Program-made: the position numbers and the translations under genes
Notes under the pieces: generated by a model
Database searches by the model: none
What the model was told of the DNA's origin: nothing
The model's input: the letters and a program-made list of their open reading frames with translations, nothing else
Source: an uncultured Pseudomonadota bacterium
GTDB lineage: Bacteria > Pseudomonadota > Gammaproteobacteria > Ga0077536
DNA length: 58,764 nucleotides
Direction of reading: 5' to 3'
Assembly (NCBI GenBank): GCA_902597385.1
Contig: CACJXQ010000009.1
Coordinates: 1-58,764, forward strand
In this document: one piece after another, positions 18,814 to 28,775 of the stretch
Layout: every line of letters begins with the position of its first letter
How positions within the stretch are numbered: position 1 is the stretch's first letter

Positions 18814-18873
18814 GTTGATGCCTTATAATCTGAGTTCGGAGAACCTAGCAGATTCGAAGAAATATCTCCATTT

Positions 18874-19335
18874 TTAAAAAATACCCATCTCTAGACCCGC
18901 AGCGATTGTACCGCCCATATCTTTACAATCTGAGAGATCTTTAGAGGTAATTTTTCCTTTGAAAACGAGCGCCTCGTCGATTCTTTTCCATCCAAGACCG
19001 ATGACTATTTTTTCGACAGAGTTAACAGCCCCAAACCCATCGGTATCAGCATTTACTATCAACTGATAGGGCAGGCCTCTTTTGGCATCTAAACATGGGT
19101 AATAAATTCTGTCGAAAAAATGCTTCAACGCGCCTGACATATATCCAAAGTTCTCAGTCGTGCCCAGAACGATGGCATCTGCTTTTAAGATTTTTTCGGG
19201 CTCTATAGTTACAGAGTCTTCGATAATTACTTCTAACTCGGCAAATGACTGACCTGATACCCCATCCATTAAGGCGGTGATGAGCTTTTTTGTTCCCCCT
19301 CCTTGGGAGTGAGAGACTACAATAAGAGTTTTCAT
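18874..19335 (-). CDS. Flavodoxin-like / NADPH-dependent FMN reductase family protein
   Basis: A 153-residue flavodoxin-fold protein. The FMN phosphate loop is 'VVSHSQGGGTKKLITALM' near the N-terminus, and 'DAIVLGTTENFGYMSGALKH' with 'FFDRIYYP' matches the isoalloxazine-binding segment of the NAD(P)H:quinone/FMN reductase group. It is short for a WrbA-type quinone reductase and lacks acidic flavodoxin features, so whether it is an electron carrier or a reductase is open. It lies upstream of, and parallel to, the Rieske oxygenase gene. Confidence 0.78.
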   Translation of the reverse strand: MKTLIVVSHSQGGGTKKLITALMDGVSGQSFAELEVIIEDSVTIEPEKILKADAIVLGTTENFGYMSGALKHFFDRIYYPCLDAKRGLPYQLIVNADTDGFGAVNSVEKIVIGLGWKRIDEALVFKGKITSKDLSDCKDMGGTIAAGLEMGIF

Positions 19336-19539
19336 TAATGATGCAACATTAGTCGTAGGCTTTTAAAGCTCAATATTCCCATAAAAAGATGATTAGTAGA
19401 ATTAAGTAATGTGTATTATTCCGATATGTGGGTGGTTTTAAGGAAATTCAGAAAAGGGAGTGAGATATATTGATGTTCATCTGATATTATTCGCGCTTTT
19501 AAATGATCTTGAAAAAATTCATCTGGAGCCTAGGTAAAA

Positions 19540-20370
19540 ATGATAAAGTCGGAGACAAGCAAGAAAAGTAAGAAAAGGCCTTTGTCCGAGATTGCAGACA
19601 AAAATGATTTATATGAAAGGTCAGTTCAGTGTGCTGAATCGGAGATAGACTTTATAGATCGACATTACGAAATCTTGAGAAAGAGAAAAGCAAAAAAATT
19701 AAGAGAAGACTTTTGTGGTAGTGCTTTAGTTTCTTTTGAATGGGTTGCTCGGCGAAAGGATAACGAGTCGATAGCAGTGGACATTGACTCAGAGGTAATG
19801 AATTGGGGTATTTCCAGTCATATGGGATCCTTGAATCGAAGCCAGAAAAATCGAATTCAATTTCTAGAAGAAGATGTGATTAAAGTAAGAACCGCTCCTC
19901 AGGATGTGATTCTAGCGACAAATTTTAGTTATTGGTGCTTCAAAGAGAGAAGGACACTTCTTAGCTATTTTGAAAGTGTTAGAAAAAGCCTGGCGACAGA
20001 TGGGGTGTTTTTCGTTGACTGTTACGGGGGATATGAGGCCTATCGGCTGCTCGAGGAGAAGACAGAACATGAGGGCTTCACTTATATCTGGGATCAAGCT
20101 GATTTTAATCCTATAAATAATCATCAACTTTGTTATATTCATTTTTCTTTTCCCGACGGATCTCGAATAGAAAGAGCCTTTAGCTACAACTGGAGGCTAT
20201 GGACAATTGGAGAAATTCGCGAGTTGATGAGTGAAGCTGGGTTTTCGCAAAGTTTAGTGTTCTGGCAGGATTGGGATGAATCTGAGGAAGCGGAGTCAGG
20301 TGAATTTACTATGGTAGAAAAAGCGGAACCGGATGCAGGTTGGATAGCTTATGTCGCTGCCCTTAGGTAA
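19540..20370 (+). CDS. Class I SAM-dependent methyltransferase
   Basis: A 276-residue methyltransferase. The N-terminus is basic and low in complexity (K/S-rich, residues 1-18). Motif I appears as 'LREDFCGSALVSFEWVARR' (D-F-C-G-[ST]-A type), the SAM acidic residue follows in 'AVDIDSEVMNWG', and motif IV is 'VILATNFSYWCFKER'. The family is widespread in bacteria with no assigned substrate. It is divergent from the flavodoxin-like gene across a 204-nt spacer and lies upstream of pstC, but separated from it by a promoter-like region, so a phosphate link is not implied. Confidence 0.82.
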   Translation: MIKSETSKKSKKRPLSEIADKNDLYERSVQCAESEIDFIDRHYEILRKRKAKKLREDFCGSALVSFEWVARRKDNESIAVDIDSEVMNWGISSHMGSLNRSQKNRIQFLEEDVIKVRTAPQDVILATNFSYWCFKERRTLLSYFESVRKSLATDGVFFVDCYGGYEAYRLLEEKTEHEGFTYIWDQADFNPINNHQLCYIHFSFPDGSRIERAFSYNWRLWTIGEIRELMSEAGFSQSLVFWQDWDESEEAESGEFTMVEKAEPDAGWIAYVAALR

Positions 20371-20389
20371 ATCGACCTTCGAAACATAA

Positions 20390-20409
20390 CTGTCATGAAA
20401 AATTAGCAT
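20390..20409 (+). promoter_or_regulatory. Possible Pho box upstream of pstC
   Basis: CTGTCAT at 20390-20396 is a perfect PhoB half-site. The second half is poor: TTAGCAT at 20403-20409 matches 4 of 7 and at the wrong phase (13 bp instead of 11). It lies 158 nt before pstC. A PhoB site is expected somewhere here because pst genes are PhoB targets and phoBR is nearby, but this candidate is weak. Confidence 0.25.
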
Positions 20410-20506
20410 ACTAGGAATAGCGTTTCCTTGGGGAATTCTGTAGCTTTTTGGGTCTGATTAAGAGCCAAATTAACTCCGAAATTGATATTGATTTTCGACC
20501 TTTAGG

Positions 20507-20535
20507 TTGGCCAAATTTGAAGGGCGGCATATAAT
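20507..20535 (+). promoter_or_regulatory. Sigma-70-type promoter for pstC
   Basis: TTGGCC at 20507-20512 and a perfect TATAAT at 20530-20535 are separated by 17 bp. The -10 box ends 18 nt before the pstC ATG, so the 5' untranslated region would be only about 10-13 nt, close to leaderless. A PhoB site would be expected to overlap the -35 region; none with both halves is obvious there. Confidence 0.45.
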
Positions 20536-20553
20536 GGGGAATACCCAGAATAA

Positions 20554-22827
20554 ATGAATGAAATAGATGTTAAATACGTGACGAACATAGGCGAATTTGA
20601 TAAGTCTCGTAGAGACAAAGTACGCAATCTAAAGGACGGATTGTTTGGGCTTTTCATGAGTGTAGGTGGCGTGTCAGTAATAGGTGCTATTTTGCTGATA
20701 TTTTTTTACCTTCTCTACGTTGTTCTTCCACTTATCTATGGAGCCTCCATCGAAAAAGTATTTTCTATAGATGGTCCCCGTAGCGAATCAAGCTTACTTT
20801 TAGATATAGATGAATATGATGAAATAGGACTGAATATTTACCCAGATGGCGTTGCAATTTTCAGCTCCTTGTTAGACGAAAAGATTATCAAAAGAAGTAG
20901 CCTATTTCCCTTTGAGGGCCCGTCCGAAACCATTACCTCTGTTGCCGCAGGAGACCCAGCAAGTAGAGTCTATGCCGTTGGAACGTCAAGTGGGCGAGGA
21001 AATCTTTTTCAGGCAGAATACGAGTTGACTTACCCCGAGGACAGGCGGGTTATCATTCCTAGGATAAATTTTCCATCAGGTCAAGAACCACTAGTTCTAG
21101 ATTCCAAAGGAGATGCGATTAGGCTAGTTTCAGGCCAATTTATGGATGAGCGTGGCACTGTTGTGAGCGTTACGAAGGATGGTAGATTGCTGGTGACGAT
21201 TATTACTGTCGAAACTGCCTTTCTCAGCGAGGATAAAGAAATTGTTTATGAGACTTTTCAAGTAAACGACACTAGCAAAAACCTTACTGAAATAAGATTA
21301 GATGTAGAACAGAGATATTTGGTAACCGTTTCAGGCGGTGGAATAGTCGCCCTTTGGGATGTTTCAGATCCCAAACGGTCTAACCTTGTCGATAAGGTAA
21401 GCGTGGTTAAGCCAAATGAAAAGATTTCGGCGATTTCTTTCTTGAGTGGAGGGATATCTTTGGTGGTTGGCACAGGATCTGGCAGCCTCCAGCAGTGGTT
21501 CCCGGTTCGGGATGAGAATAATCTTTATACCTTAAGGAAAATTAGAGATTTTGAGCCCATGCCGACAGAGATCACTAACATCAAACCAGAGCATTTTCGC
21601 AAAGCTTTTGCGGTGACTGATAAAGGAGGAAACTTTGCCTTATATCATGCAACGGCTAATAATAAGGTCGCTGATGTAGTCGGACTTTTCGATGATTTAT
21701 CGACGCTGGCGATTTCTCCTCGATCTAAGGCTGTATTATTCGCTGACTCAGCAGGCCAGCTAGATTTGTTTAAAGTAGACAATGAGCACCCAGAGATTTC
21801 TTTGGGCGCTCTTTGGGGTGAAATTTGGTATGAAAGCAGGTCAGAACCGGAGTACGTATGGCAATCTTCAGCGGCAAATAGTGATTTTGAGCCAAAGTAC
21901 AGTTTAACTCCTTTGGTTTTCGGGACGCTTAAAGCATCCTTTTACTCTATGTTATTTGCGGTTCCGTTGGCCATTTTTGGAGCAATTTATACGGCCTATT
22001 TTATGTCTCCTAGAATGCGTTCGATTGTTAAGCCGACGATAGAAATTATGGCTGCTTTACCGACGGTTATTTTAGGATTCCTGGCGGGGCTCTGGTTGGC
22101 TCCCTACTTGGAAAAAAACCTAGCCGGTTTTTTCCTAATAATGTTGTTCGTTCCCAGCATTGTTTTCCTAACTTCAATATTGTGGCCTAGCGTCCCGCGC
22201 GTTATCCGTGAGAGCGTGCCAGACGGTTGGGAGAGCTTATTATTGGTTCCGATAGTTTGCCTTGGAATTTGGTCGTCATTGACGTTAGGGACGGTAATCG
22301 AGATACAATTTTTTGGAGGTAATCTCCCGCACTGGCTAAATCTACATCATGGAATAAGTTACGATCAAAGGAACTCGATTGTAGTTGGTATAGCAATAGG
22401 TTTCGCAGTGATCCCCACGATTTTTTCTATAAGTGAGGATGCTGTTTTTGGTGTGCCGAGGTCTCTCACTATGGGTTCATTAGCCTTGGGAGCTACGCCT
22501 TGGCAGACTGTAACTAGAGTGATTCTCTTGACGGCAAGCCCAGGTATATTTTCTGCGGTCATGATTGGCATGGGACGCGCTGTGGGTGAAACGATGATTG
22601 TACTTATGGCAACTGGGAATACGCCCATCATGGATCTAAATATATTTCAAGGTTTTAGGGCGTTATCAGCCAATATCGCTGTCGAAATGCCTGAGTCGGA
22701 AGTGAACAGTACTCATTATCGTATTTTGTTCTTGGCTGCGTTGGTTTTATTTCTATCCACTTTTTTTGTAAATACTTTGGCGGAAGTCGTTCGTCAAAGG
22801 CTTAGAAAAAAATACGCTAATTTATAA
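20554..22827 (+). CDS. pstC: Phosphate ABC transporter permease, large PstC type
   Basis: A 757-residue PstC, far larger than the roughly 320-residue E. coli protein. Residues 30-65 hold a first membrane helix. About 70-445 is a periplasmic insert with repeated beta-strand segments ('VTVSGGGIVALWDVSDP', 'VVGTGSGSLQQWFPV', 'FADSAGQLDLFKV') that look like WD40/propeller blades. The C-terminal third (about 455-757) is the permease with 'TPLVFGTLKASFYSML' and the ATPase-contact loop 'SLALGATPWQTVTRVIL'. Large PstC proteins are known in Pseudomonas and relatives. It should pair with PstA in the inner membrane to import phosphate delivered by PstS. pstA follows after 23 nt. Confidence 0.93.
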   Translation: MNEIDVKYVTNIGEFDKSRRDKVRNLKDGLFGLFMSVGGVSVIGAILLIFFYLLYVVLPLIYGASIEKVFSIDGPRSESSLLLDIDEYDEIGLNIYPDGVAIFSSLLDEKIIKRSSLFPFEGPSETITSVAAGDPASRVYAVGTSSGRGNLFQAEYELTYPEDRRVIIPRINFPSGQEPLVLDSKGDAIRLVSGQFMDERGTVVSVTKDGRLLVTIITVETAFLSEDKEIVYETFQVNDTSKNLTEIRLDVEQRYLVTVSGGGIVALWDVSDPKRSNLVDKVSVVKPNEKISAISFLSGGISLVVGTGSGSLQQWFPVRDENNLYTLRKIRDFEPMPTEITNIKPEHFRKAFAVTDKGGNFALYHATANNKVADVVGLFDDLSTLAISPRSKAVLFADSAGQLDLFKVDNEHPEISLGALWGEIWYESRSEPEYVWQSSAANSDFEPKYSLTPLVFGTLKASFYSMLFAVPLAIFGAIYTAYFMSPRMRSIVKPTIEIMAALPTVILGFLAGLWLAPYLEKNLAGFFLIMLFVPSIVFLTSILWPSVPRVIRESVPDGWESLLLVPIVCLGIWSSLTLGTVIEIQFFGGNLPHWLNLHHGISYDQRNSIVVGIAIGFAVIPTIFSISEDAVFGVPRSLTMGSLALGATPWQTVTRVILLTASPGIFSAVMIGMGRAVGETMIVLMATGNTPIMDLNIFQGFRALSANIAVEMPESEVNSTHYRILFLAALVLFLSTFFVNTLAEVVRQRLRKKYANL

Positions 22828-22850
22828 TGAAATCTTGAGGCAAGTTGTAA

Positions 22851-24521
22851 ATGAGCTTAATGGCTAATAGGCGACCACATTGGAGGACATCGGGCACACC
22901 TTGGGTTTGGCTGACAGCGGGTACGGTGGCGTTTAGCTTGATTCTGGTTCTTGGCGTCTTGGGGATGGTTGGCTATCAAGGGATAATCCATTTTTGGCCT
23001 TCATCTGTGGTGCAAATATCACTTAAAGGAAATCAAGGGACCGCATTAGGGGAAGTGGCAGGAAGCGAAAACGTGAGCGTCGCAAGGTTACGTGACCAAG
23101 GAGTGCAAACACCCGAGGGGATGAGCCAAGTCGAAAGACTTCTCCTCAAAACCGGAAACCGAAAAATATATGGTTTTGATTTTAAGTGGTTCAATGAAAC
23201 TGATTACGATGACTTGAGCCTACCACCAGATGTGGCTGTCATTGAAAGAGAGGAATGGGGTAACTTCTATGGCTTTCTAGTTGGTTTGAAATTTGATGGC
23301 CAAATCTTGAAGGGTGAACGAGGCCAGCTAGAACTAAAACTGTCTGAGATGATGGCTCGTCGTTACGAGATAAAAGAAAAGATTCTCCGAGTTGAAAAGT
23401 CCGAAATGGGGGCTCTCAATTATCAAATGGATAAAATAAGGTTAGAGCGTCGAAAGCTTGAATTAGATCAGGTTCCTGGAAGTGATCCCCGTTTTGCTGA
23501 CCTAGATTTTAGGGTCAGCGAACTAGAAGAGCAGTATATAGTGTTGGGGGAAAGCTTGAGAGAGCTAAACCAGATGATTGATAGAGATTCTATTGAGATG
23601 ATTACCACTCAAGGCGAGCCAGTCATTCTGGATGTTAAAGATTTAGTAAGAGTGTACTTTCCTAACAACATGAATATATTCCAAAAATTTGCACATTATT
23701 TTGCAAAACTTTGGGAGTTCATTACAGATGATCCGAGAGAAGCGAATACGGAGGGTGGCATATTTCCTGCTATATTTGGAACCGTTGCGATGGTTTTGCT
23801 TATGGCTGTCCTTGTGACTCCTTTTGGTGTTGTAGCAGCGATTTATTTGAACGAATATGCTGCACAAGGAGCACTTACCAAAATTATTCGAATAGCTGTG
23901 AACAATCTGGCTGGGGTTCCTTCGGTTGTTTATGGAGTGTTTGGCCTGGGGTTCTTTGTCTATTTTCTGGGGGGCACAATCGATAGTTTATTTTTTGAGG
24001 CTAACGCACCTGCTCCTGTTTTCGGTACTCCTGGTTTAATGTGGTCTTCGTTAACCCTTGCTTTATTGACGGTACCAGTAGTGATTGTTTCTACTGAGGA
24101 AGGACTGACCAGAATTCCAAGAAGTATTAGGGAGGGAAGTTTGGCTCTCGGGGCAACCAAGGCAGAAACGCTATGGAGAACAGTATTGCCCATGGCGACC
24201 CCAGCTATGATGACCGGATTGATTCTGGCTGTGGCCCGAGCCGCAGGTGAAGTTGCCCCCTTGATGATGGTAGGTGTAGTTAAATTAGCTCCAGCTTTGC
24301 CGGTGGATGGTAATTTTCCCTTCATTCACTTAGATAGGAAATTCATGCACATGGGGTTTCATATTTATGATGTAGGTTTTCAAAGCCCCAATGTAGAGGC
24401 TGCCCGCCCCTTGGTATACGCTACTTCCTTCTTATTAATTATCCTTATAATATCGCTGAATATGACCGCTATAAAAATTAGAAATAGTTTAAGAGAGAAA
24501 TATAATGCAACCGAAACGTGA
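22851..24521 (+). CDS. pstA: Phosphate ABC transporter permease, large PstA type
   Basis: A 556-residue PstA, again about twice the E. coli size. After an N-terminal helix (about 20-48) comes an extracytoplasmic insert to about residue 295. It contains a predicted coiled coil, about 150-245, rich in E, K, L and R ('[19 protein letters not shown]', '[12 protein letters not shown]'). The permease core (about 300-550) contains '[20 protein letters not shown]', '[18 protein letters not shown]' and the loop '[18 protein letters not shown]'. It probably forms the channel with PstC. It overlaps pstB by 17 nt. Confidence 0.93.
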   Translation: MSLMANRRPHWRTSGTPWVWLTAGTVAFSLILVLGVLGMVGYQGIIHFWPSSVVQISLKGNQGTALGEVAGSENVSVARLRDQGVQTPEGMSQVERLLLKTGNRKIYGFDFKWFNETDYDDLSLPPDVAVIEREEWGNFYGFLVGLKFDGQILKGERGQLELKLSEMMARRYEIKEKILRVEKSEMGALNYQMDKIRLERRKLELDQVPGSDPRFADLDFRVSELEEQYIVLGESLRELNQMIDRDSIEMITTQGEPVILDVKDLVRVYFPNNMNIFQKFAHYFAKLWEFITDDPREANTEGGIFPAIFGTVAMVLLMAVLVTPFGVVAAIYLNEYAAQGALTKIIRIAVNNLAGVPSVVYGVFGLGFFVYFLGGTIDSLFFEANAPAPVFGTPGLMWSSLTLALLTVPVVIVSTEEGLTRIPRSIREGSLALGATKAETLWRTVLPMATPAMMTGLILAVARAAGEVAPLMMVGVVKLAPALPVDGNFPFIHLDRKFMHMGFHIYDVGFQSPNVEAARPLVYATSFLLIILIISLNMTAIKIRNSLREKYNATET

Positions 24522-25377
24522 TGATACTCAAGGACCAAATGGGCTTAACAATTTTTCTGCTACGCCATCGGTCAAGGTCGATGTAGAAAAGCGGTCATGT
24601 GAAGTAAGCTCACTGAGCGAACAGGAGGCATGTCTTCAGGTAGAAAATATGAATTTCTATTATGGCGACGTCAAGGCGCTAAACAATATTAATATCACTA
24701 TTCCAGAGCGAAAGGTCACAGCTTTCATAGGACCTTCTGGCTGTGGTAAATCTACGCTTATAAGAATATTTAACAGAATGAATGATCTAATTGATGGGAC
24801 AAGGCTAGAGGGATCCGTTCGCTTAAGGGGCACCGAAATTTATGATCCGGATTTAAATGTTGCGGATCTAAGAAGAAGAGTAGGTATGGTTTTCCAAAAG
24901 CCGAACCCTTTTCCAAAATCCATTTATGAAAATGTGGCTTATGGTCTCCGTATTCAAGGGATAAATAATCGAGCCACTCTCAATGCTACTGTGGAGAAAG
25001 CCTTAAAAGGTGCAGCCTTGTGGGAGGAGGCGAAAGATAGATTACACGAGAATGCTTTGAGCCTATCGGGTGGCCAACAACAGCGACTAGTAATAGCTCG
25101 AGCTATCGCTATAGAGCCTGAAGTTCTATTATTAGACGAGCCCGCGTCCGCGCTTGATCCGATTTCAACCCTTAAGATAGAAGAACTCATTTACGAGTTG
25201 AAATCGAAATATACGATTGTTATTGTCACTCACAACATGCAACAGGCGGCTAGGGTTTCCGATTATACTGCTTTCATGTACCTCGGTGATCTGATCGAAT
25301 ATGACGATACGAAAAAATTATTTTCTACACCATCGATAAAACAAACCGAAGACTATATTACTGGTCGTTATGGTTAA
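24505..25377 (+). CDS. pstB: Phosphate ABC transporter ATP-binding protein
   Basis: A 290-residue ABC ATPase. An N-terminal tail of about 40 residues precedes the usual PstB start. Walker A is '[19 protein letters not shown]' with the PstB-specific N-R-M-N-D. The segment '[19 protein letters not shown]', the signature '[16 protein letters not shown]', Walker B '[13 protein letters not shown]' and the switch His '[15 protein letters not shown]' are all present. It energises PstC/PstA. The 17-nt overlap with pstA and the 27-nt gap to phoU put them in one operon. Confidence 0.97.
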   Translation: MQPKRDDTQGPNGLNNFSATPSVKVDVEKRSCEVSSLSEQEACLQVENMNFYYGDVKALNNINITIPERKVTAFIGPSGCGKSTLIRIFNRMNDLIDGTRLEGSVRLRGTEIYDPDLNVADLRRRVGMVFQKPNPFPKSIYENVAYGLRIQGINNRATLNATVEKALKGAALWEEAKDRLHENALSLSGGQQQRLVIARAIAIEPEVLLLDEPASALDPISTLKIEELIYELKSKYTIVIVTHNMQQAARVSDYTAFMYLGDLIEYDDTKKLFSTPSIKQTEDYITGRYG

Positions 25378-25404
25378 AAATCCCCCCCTAATTAGAGTAA
25401 AAAT

Positions 25405-26103
25405 ATGTCGACTTATAACACAGGTTCTACCCACATTTCGCAACAGTATGATAACGAACTGGAAGATTTACGGTCTAAAGTACTATCAATGGGAGGTGTG
25501 GTTGAGGATCATCTTGTTAAAGTCATAACCACATTATCAACTGCCCAACTGGAGGGCGTGGAATATGTGGCTGAGAGTGACCATATAGTCAATAGTTTAG
25601 AGATAGAAATTGATCAGATATGTACAGAGATACTTCTTCGAAGAACTCCAGCTGCTTCGGATATGAGGCTAGTCTTAGCTATTTTTAAAACGATTACAGA
25701 CCTAGAGCGAATTGGCGATGAAACAGAGAAGATAGCGAGGTTGGTCCTCAAGTTGAATGATCCTAGAGCAATCACTATTTACTATACTGGTATACTGGCC
25801 ATATCTAGAAACGTAAGAAGAATGTTAAGTGACGCCCTCAATGCTTTCGCAAGAATGGACTCTAAATCTGCTAACAGAATAGCTCAAATGGACAAAGAAA
25901 TTGACGCTGGAATAGATCTTCTGATGCGCCAATTGATTACCTTTACCTTAGAAGACGTTAGTGTTATCTCAGCGGTTTTGGATGCAGTACTAGCCGCTAG
26001 GGCTTTAGAGCGGATTGGTGATCACGCTAGAAACATATGTGAGAATGTTATTTACCTCGTAGATGGTGTTGATGTAAGACATGGTGAAAGCGGGATAAGT
26101 TAG
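25405..26103 (+). CDS. phoU: Phosphate transport system regulator PhoU
   Basis: A 232-residue two-repeat helical bundle protein. Each PhoU domain shows the metal-binding E/D-x3-D pattern: 'TDLERIGDETEKIARLV' in the first and 'RALERIGDHARNICENVIYL' in the second. PhoU links the Pst transporter to PhoR so that the Pho regulon is silent when phosphate is plentiful. It is the last gene of pstCAB-phoU. Confidence 0.96.
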   Translation: MSTYNTGSTHISQQYDNELEDLRSKVLSMGGVVEDHLVKVITTLSTAQLEGVEYVAESDHIVNSLEIEIDQICTEILLRRTPAASDMRLVLAIFKTITDLERIGDETEKIARLVLKLNDPRAITIYYTGILAISRNVRRMLSDALNAFARMDSKSANRIAQMDKEIDAGIDLLMRQLITFTLEDVSVISAVLDAVLAARALERIGDHARNICENVIYLVDGVDVRHGESGIS

Positions 26104-26201
26104 GGTTTAGGCTCCGATAAAAATTATTAAAGATACGAGTACTTCATTGATTTAAGTGCAACACTATTTTCAACTCTAGCGCAATAGACTTCTTGGAAAG
26201 C

Positions 26202-27374
26202 ATGAAACTATCAGAAAAAATGAGCTCATTGGGGACCGAGACGGCCTTTGAGGTGTTGGAACGAGCAGAGTCTTTGGCCAACGAAGGTCGGGACATTATT
26301 AATCTTGGAATTGGTCAACCCGATAGCACCCCACCCGCTCAGGTTGTTGATGCTGCCATAAAGGCGCTTAGAGATGGGCACCATGGCTATACCGCAGCTC
26401 CGGGTATATATCCAATCAGAGAGGCCGTGGCTGAGTATCTCGCTCATACTCTTAGAGTTGAAGTGAGTCCTGAGAATATACTCGTTACACCTGGTGGGAA
26501 GCCCACAATATTCTTTGCTATCATGATGTTTGGGGAATTGGGGGCAGAAATACTCTATCCTAATCCGGGGTTTCCAATATATGAATCCGTGATTAGGTTT
26601 TCCGGTGCCAAGCCAGTTCCGATTCCGATTTTAGAGGGAAATAATTTTTCTTTTAAAGCAGATGAATTGTTATCCTTAATAACTCCAGCCACGCGTTTGA
26701 TAATTCTTAACTCTCCTGGCAACCCAGCCGGGGGGGCAGCCTGTAAAAGCGAAATGGATAAGTTTGTAGCAGGCATAGATGCTCGACCTGATATAGCTAT
26801 TTTAAGTGATGAGATTTATTCAAGGATTTATTACGGTGGTACAGAACACGTATCCCTCCTGAGTTACCCTCAAATAAGAAATCGATTAATACTATTAGAC
26901 GGATGGAGTAAAACTTATGCAATGACGGGATGGCGAATTGGTTTTTCTGTTTGGCCCAATGATTTAATAGAGGGTGCGATCAGGCTTGCCATAAATTGCC
27001 ACTCTTGTGTGAATTCCGCATCCCAGTGGGGTGCCATCGCTGCGTTAAAAGGCCCTCAAACATCGGTCCTTAACATGGTCGCATCTTTTGATGAGCGCCG
27101 TCGATTCCTTGTAGAAGCACTGAATGCAATACCTGGAATTACCTGCAAAGATCCAGTAGGGGCGTTTTATGTGTTCCCAAATATTACCGGTTCGGGGGTA
27201 AATTCCTTCACGCTTCAACAAGAATTACTAGAGAGGGCGGGGGTAGCAACGATTGCCGGTACGAGCTTTGGCAAATTTGGTGAGGGTTATCTTCGAATAT
27301 CATATGCTAGTTCCTTACAAAATATTCGGTTGGCGGTAGACCGTATTAAAGATTATCTCTCGTGTTTTTTATAA
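26202..27374 (+). CDS. PLP-dependent class I/II aminotransferase
   Basis: About 390 residues of the aspartate-aminotransferase fold. Signatures: 'NLGIGQPDSTPPAQVVDA', 'HHGYTAAPGIYPIREAVAEY', 'LNSPGNPAGGAA', 'LSDEIYSRIYYGG' and the PLP lysine in 'WSKTYAMTGWRIGF'. The subgroup resembles AspC/ArgT-like aminotransferases and the substrate is not fixed. I prefer ATG at 26202; an in-frame TTG at 26193 is an alternative, and GGAAAG directly before the ATG could serve either poorly. It stands alone between phoU and phoR and ends 8 nt from the convergent phoR stop. A Pho role is not implied. Confidence 0.87.
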   Translation: MKLSEKMSSLGTETAFEVLERAESLANEGRDIINLGIGQPDSTPPAQVVDAAIKALRDGHHGYTAAPGIYPIREAVAEYLAHTLRVEVSPENILVTPGGKPTIFFAIMMFGELGAEILYPNPGFPIYESVIRFSGAKPVPIPILEGNNFSFKADELLSLITPATRLIILNSPGNPAGGAACKSEMDKFVAGIDARPDIAILSDEIYSRIYYGGTEHVSLLSYPQIRNRLILLDGWSKTYAMTGWRIGFSVWPNDLIEGAIRLAINCHSCVNSASQWGAIAALKGPQTSVLNMVASFDERRRFLVEALNAIPGITCKDPVGAFYVFPNITGSGVNSFTLQQELLERAGVATIAGTSFGKFGEGYLRISYASSLQNIRLAVDRIKDYLSCFL

Positions 27375-27382
27375 AAAAATGC

Positions 27383-28729
27383 TTAAACTGAAGATTTCTT
27401 ACTTAAAGCTGGTCTACTAGAAATCATCTCTTTTGAAAAGATAACTCGAAAGGTGCTGCCGCTTCCTAATTCGCTTTCCATCTCTAGTTTACCGTTGTGT
27501 CTTTCTACTACGTGCTTTACCAAGGCTAAGCCCAAACCTGTGCTACTAAATTCGTCTCCCGAAATCCGCTGGCGAGATTCGTCCACTCTATAAAATCGTT
27601 CGGTTACCCGCAGGAGATGTTCTTGAGCTATCCCTATTCCATTATCTTTTACTTCAAACATTGGTAAACCGTCTGTAGTCCGTTGCCATTTGATTTGTAT
27701 GACGCCAGAATCTGCGCTCGTATATCTGACTGCATTGAAGATTATATTTGAGAAGACGATGTAAAGTTCTTCCCCTGATCCCTCTATCTTCAGGGCATCA
27801 TCTGTGTCTAGAGAGAATAGCTGAGAACCGGTATTTTTGAGCGATGTTGCCCTACGATGAATTTGGTTAATGGTCTCGCTCACGCTAATCGATTCAGGAT
27901 TCCTTATGGTGTCCTCGCTTTCTAGCTTGGATAGAAGAAGAAGCTCTTCGACAAGTTTGCTCATCATATCGGCTTGCTTTGCCATCTCTTCTATAGGTCT
28001 GTGCCATTTTCCATTTGGTTCTTTTTCTTTCAGGCTTATTAAATTTTCTATGTAGCCCTTAAAGACAGTAAGAGGTGTTCTTAGCTCATGAGACACGTTA
28101 GCTACAAAATCAGAGCGTGCCTCTAATGCCTCTTCTATAGCTGTAACGTCTCTGCCAACTAGTAGCCTTTGGTTTTTACCATACGGTGCGCTGACAAGGT
28201 TCATAATTTTGTTTGGTTCTCGAGGCGCTTTTATCCGCACCATATCGGTTTTTTTATTATCCGCTTCCAGTATTTCCTTTAGTAGCGGCTCACGAACTAC
28301 GTTTATAATTCGTCTCCCGACATCATCTGGAATTTTAATTCCCAATAACCGGATCGCTGTCTTATTTGCCCACCGTATAGTGTTTTCGTTATCAAGGGAT
28401 ACCACCGCGTCAGGTAGCGCCTTTGTCGCTTGTCTAAACTCTTTCAGTATAGTCCGAAGTTGTTTTTTTCTGGAACGTTGTCTTTTTCTCAAATCGGATA
28501 CTGATAGGATTACATTGTCTAGAGCGTCAGGAATTACACCCAAATTGGTTGGGAAATCTTCCCTGCGGTTTTTAATCCATTTTAGCGTGCGGTTTAATTT
28601 TAGGTGGAAAAAAAATATATAAGAGGATAAAGCAAGAACTAAAGTAAGAAAAAGTTCTTCAATTATTAACCCCAGAAAAGTAGCGGGTAGTAAAAAGGTT
28701 AGTAGTCTTCTGAGGTCAGCGCTGGTCAT
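27383..28729 (-). CDS. phoR: Phosphate-sensing histidine kinase PhoR
   Basis: A 448-residue PhoR-type kinase. Two short N-terminal membrane segments (about 8-42) are followed by a basic linker and a PAS domain (about 100-195). The dimerisation domain has H214 in 'FVANVSHELRTPLTVFKGY', and the ATPase domain has 'SNIIFNAVRYTS', 'DNGIGI' and 'STGLGLALVKHVVERHNG'. The lack of a large periplasmic sensor loop is as in E. coli PhoR, which senses through PstSCAB/PhoU, all but PstS encoded next door. It follows phoB by 46 nt. Confidence 0.94.
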   Translation of the reverse strand: MTSADLRRLLTFLLPATFLGLIIEELFLTLVLALSSYIFFFHLKLNRTLKWIKNRREDFPTNLGVIPDALDNVILSVSDLRKRQRSRKKQLRTILKEFRQATKALPDAVVSLDNENTIRWANKTAIRLLGIKIPDDVGRRIINVVREPLLKEILEADNKKTDMVRIKAPREPNKIMNLVSAPYGKNQRLLVGRDVTAIEEALEARSDFVANVSHELRTPLTVFKGYIENLISLKEKEPNGKWHRPIEEMAKQADMMSKLVEELLLLSKLESEDTIRNPESISVSETINQIHRRATSLKNTGSQLFSLDTDDALKIEGSGEELYIVFSNIIFNAVRYTSADSGVIQIKWQRTTDGLPMFEVKDNGIGIAQEHLLRVTERFYRVDESRQRISGDEFSSTGLGLALVKHVVERHNGKLEMESELGSGSTFRVIFSKEMISSRPALSKKSSV

Positions 28730-28775
28730 AATGAACTTAATTTAGGTTAGGAGTAAACCACCTAAATTTAATAGA

